DNA of 64,000 nucleotides from Pandoraea iniqua (GTDB lineage Bacteria; Pseudomonadota; Gammaproteobacteria; Burkholderiales; Burkholderiaceae): NCBI RefSeq assembly GCF_902459685.1, contig NZ_CABPSF010000005.1, positions 62,001 to 126,000 of the forward strand, read 5' to 3'. Shown piece by piece: positions 63,387 to 64,000 of this stretch (position 1 is its first letter; each line of letters starts with the position of its first letter). The notes under the pieces were generated by a model. It saw only the letters and a program-made list of their open reading frames with translations, ran no database searches and was not told where the DNA came from. The position numbers and the translations under genes were made by a program.

Positions 63387-64000
<614 letters not shown>

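Overview
The window is a dense, G+C-rich chromosomal segment of a beta-proteobacterium, most likely family Burkholderiaceae. I suspect Pandoraea or a close relative, because the protein sequences and gene neighbourhoods (rimP-nusA-infB-rbfA-truB, the sbp-cysTWA-cysB order, and an arn cluster with ArnA split into two genes) match that family. This is recognition by eye, not a database result. No rRNA, tRNA, CRISPR array or insertion sequence was seen.

Layout, left half. Bases 1-6384 hold the translation/transcription operon rimP(partial)-nusA-infB-rbfA-truB. Bases 6504-12073 hold a cold-shock gene and a 1773-residue RHS/YD-repeat protein that looks like an accessory insertion. Next come a hotdog thioesterase and a four-gene drug-efflux operon (marR, outer-membrane factor, emrA-like, emrB-like) running leftward, then typA, a 3-hydroxyisobutyryl-CoA hydrolase-like gene, an uncharacterised 146-codon gene and SOS-controlled lexA. 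Bases 23148-28228 are the sulfate-uptake operon sbp-cysT-cysW-cysA with a CysB-type regulator, followed by L-asparaginase. Leftward gcl-hyi-glxR (glyoxylate to glycerate) faces a divergent LysR gene.

Layout, centre and right half. Bases 34545-44382 carry the most unusual content: two divergently transcribed paralogous genes for proteins of about 1600 residues. Both have a proline-rich leader, one internal hydrophobic segment, conserved cysteines, an HExxH zinc-protease-like motif near the C-terminus and a nearly identical C-terminal tail. Their leaders share a 35-bp element. Downstream are rpsF-priB-rpsR-rplI, dnaB, the phosphate transporter pair phoU-like/pit, a 35-codon small ORF behind a Fur-like box, an NlpC/P60 lipoprotein, a PIN-PhoH protein, a Bcp peroxiredoxin and the lipid A aminoarabinose cluster (arnD, split arnA, arnC, arnB, an SMR-type transporter, arnT). 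An alaA-type aminotransferase and the start of homoserine dehydrogenase (hom) close the window.

How genes fit together. The arn genes form one leftward unit (SMR protein, arnB, arnC, formyltransferase, decarboxylase) that ends in a predicted terminator; arnD and bcp lie beyond it and arnT sits upstream in its own two-gene unit. The sulfate genes supply CysB-controlled uptake. LexA has two tandem SOS boxes, and a CTGT-N8-ACAG palindrome also lies upstream of the RHS gene. Promoters, operators and terminators were called by eye and are predictions. The two giant paralogues are the best candidates for an undescribed system.
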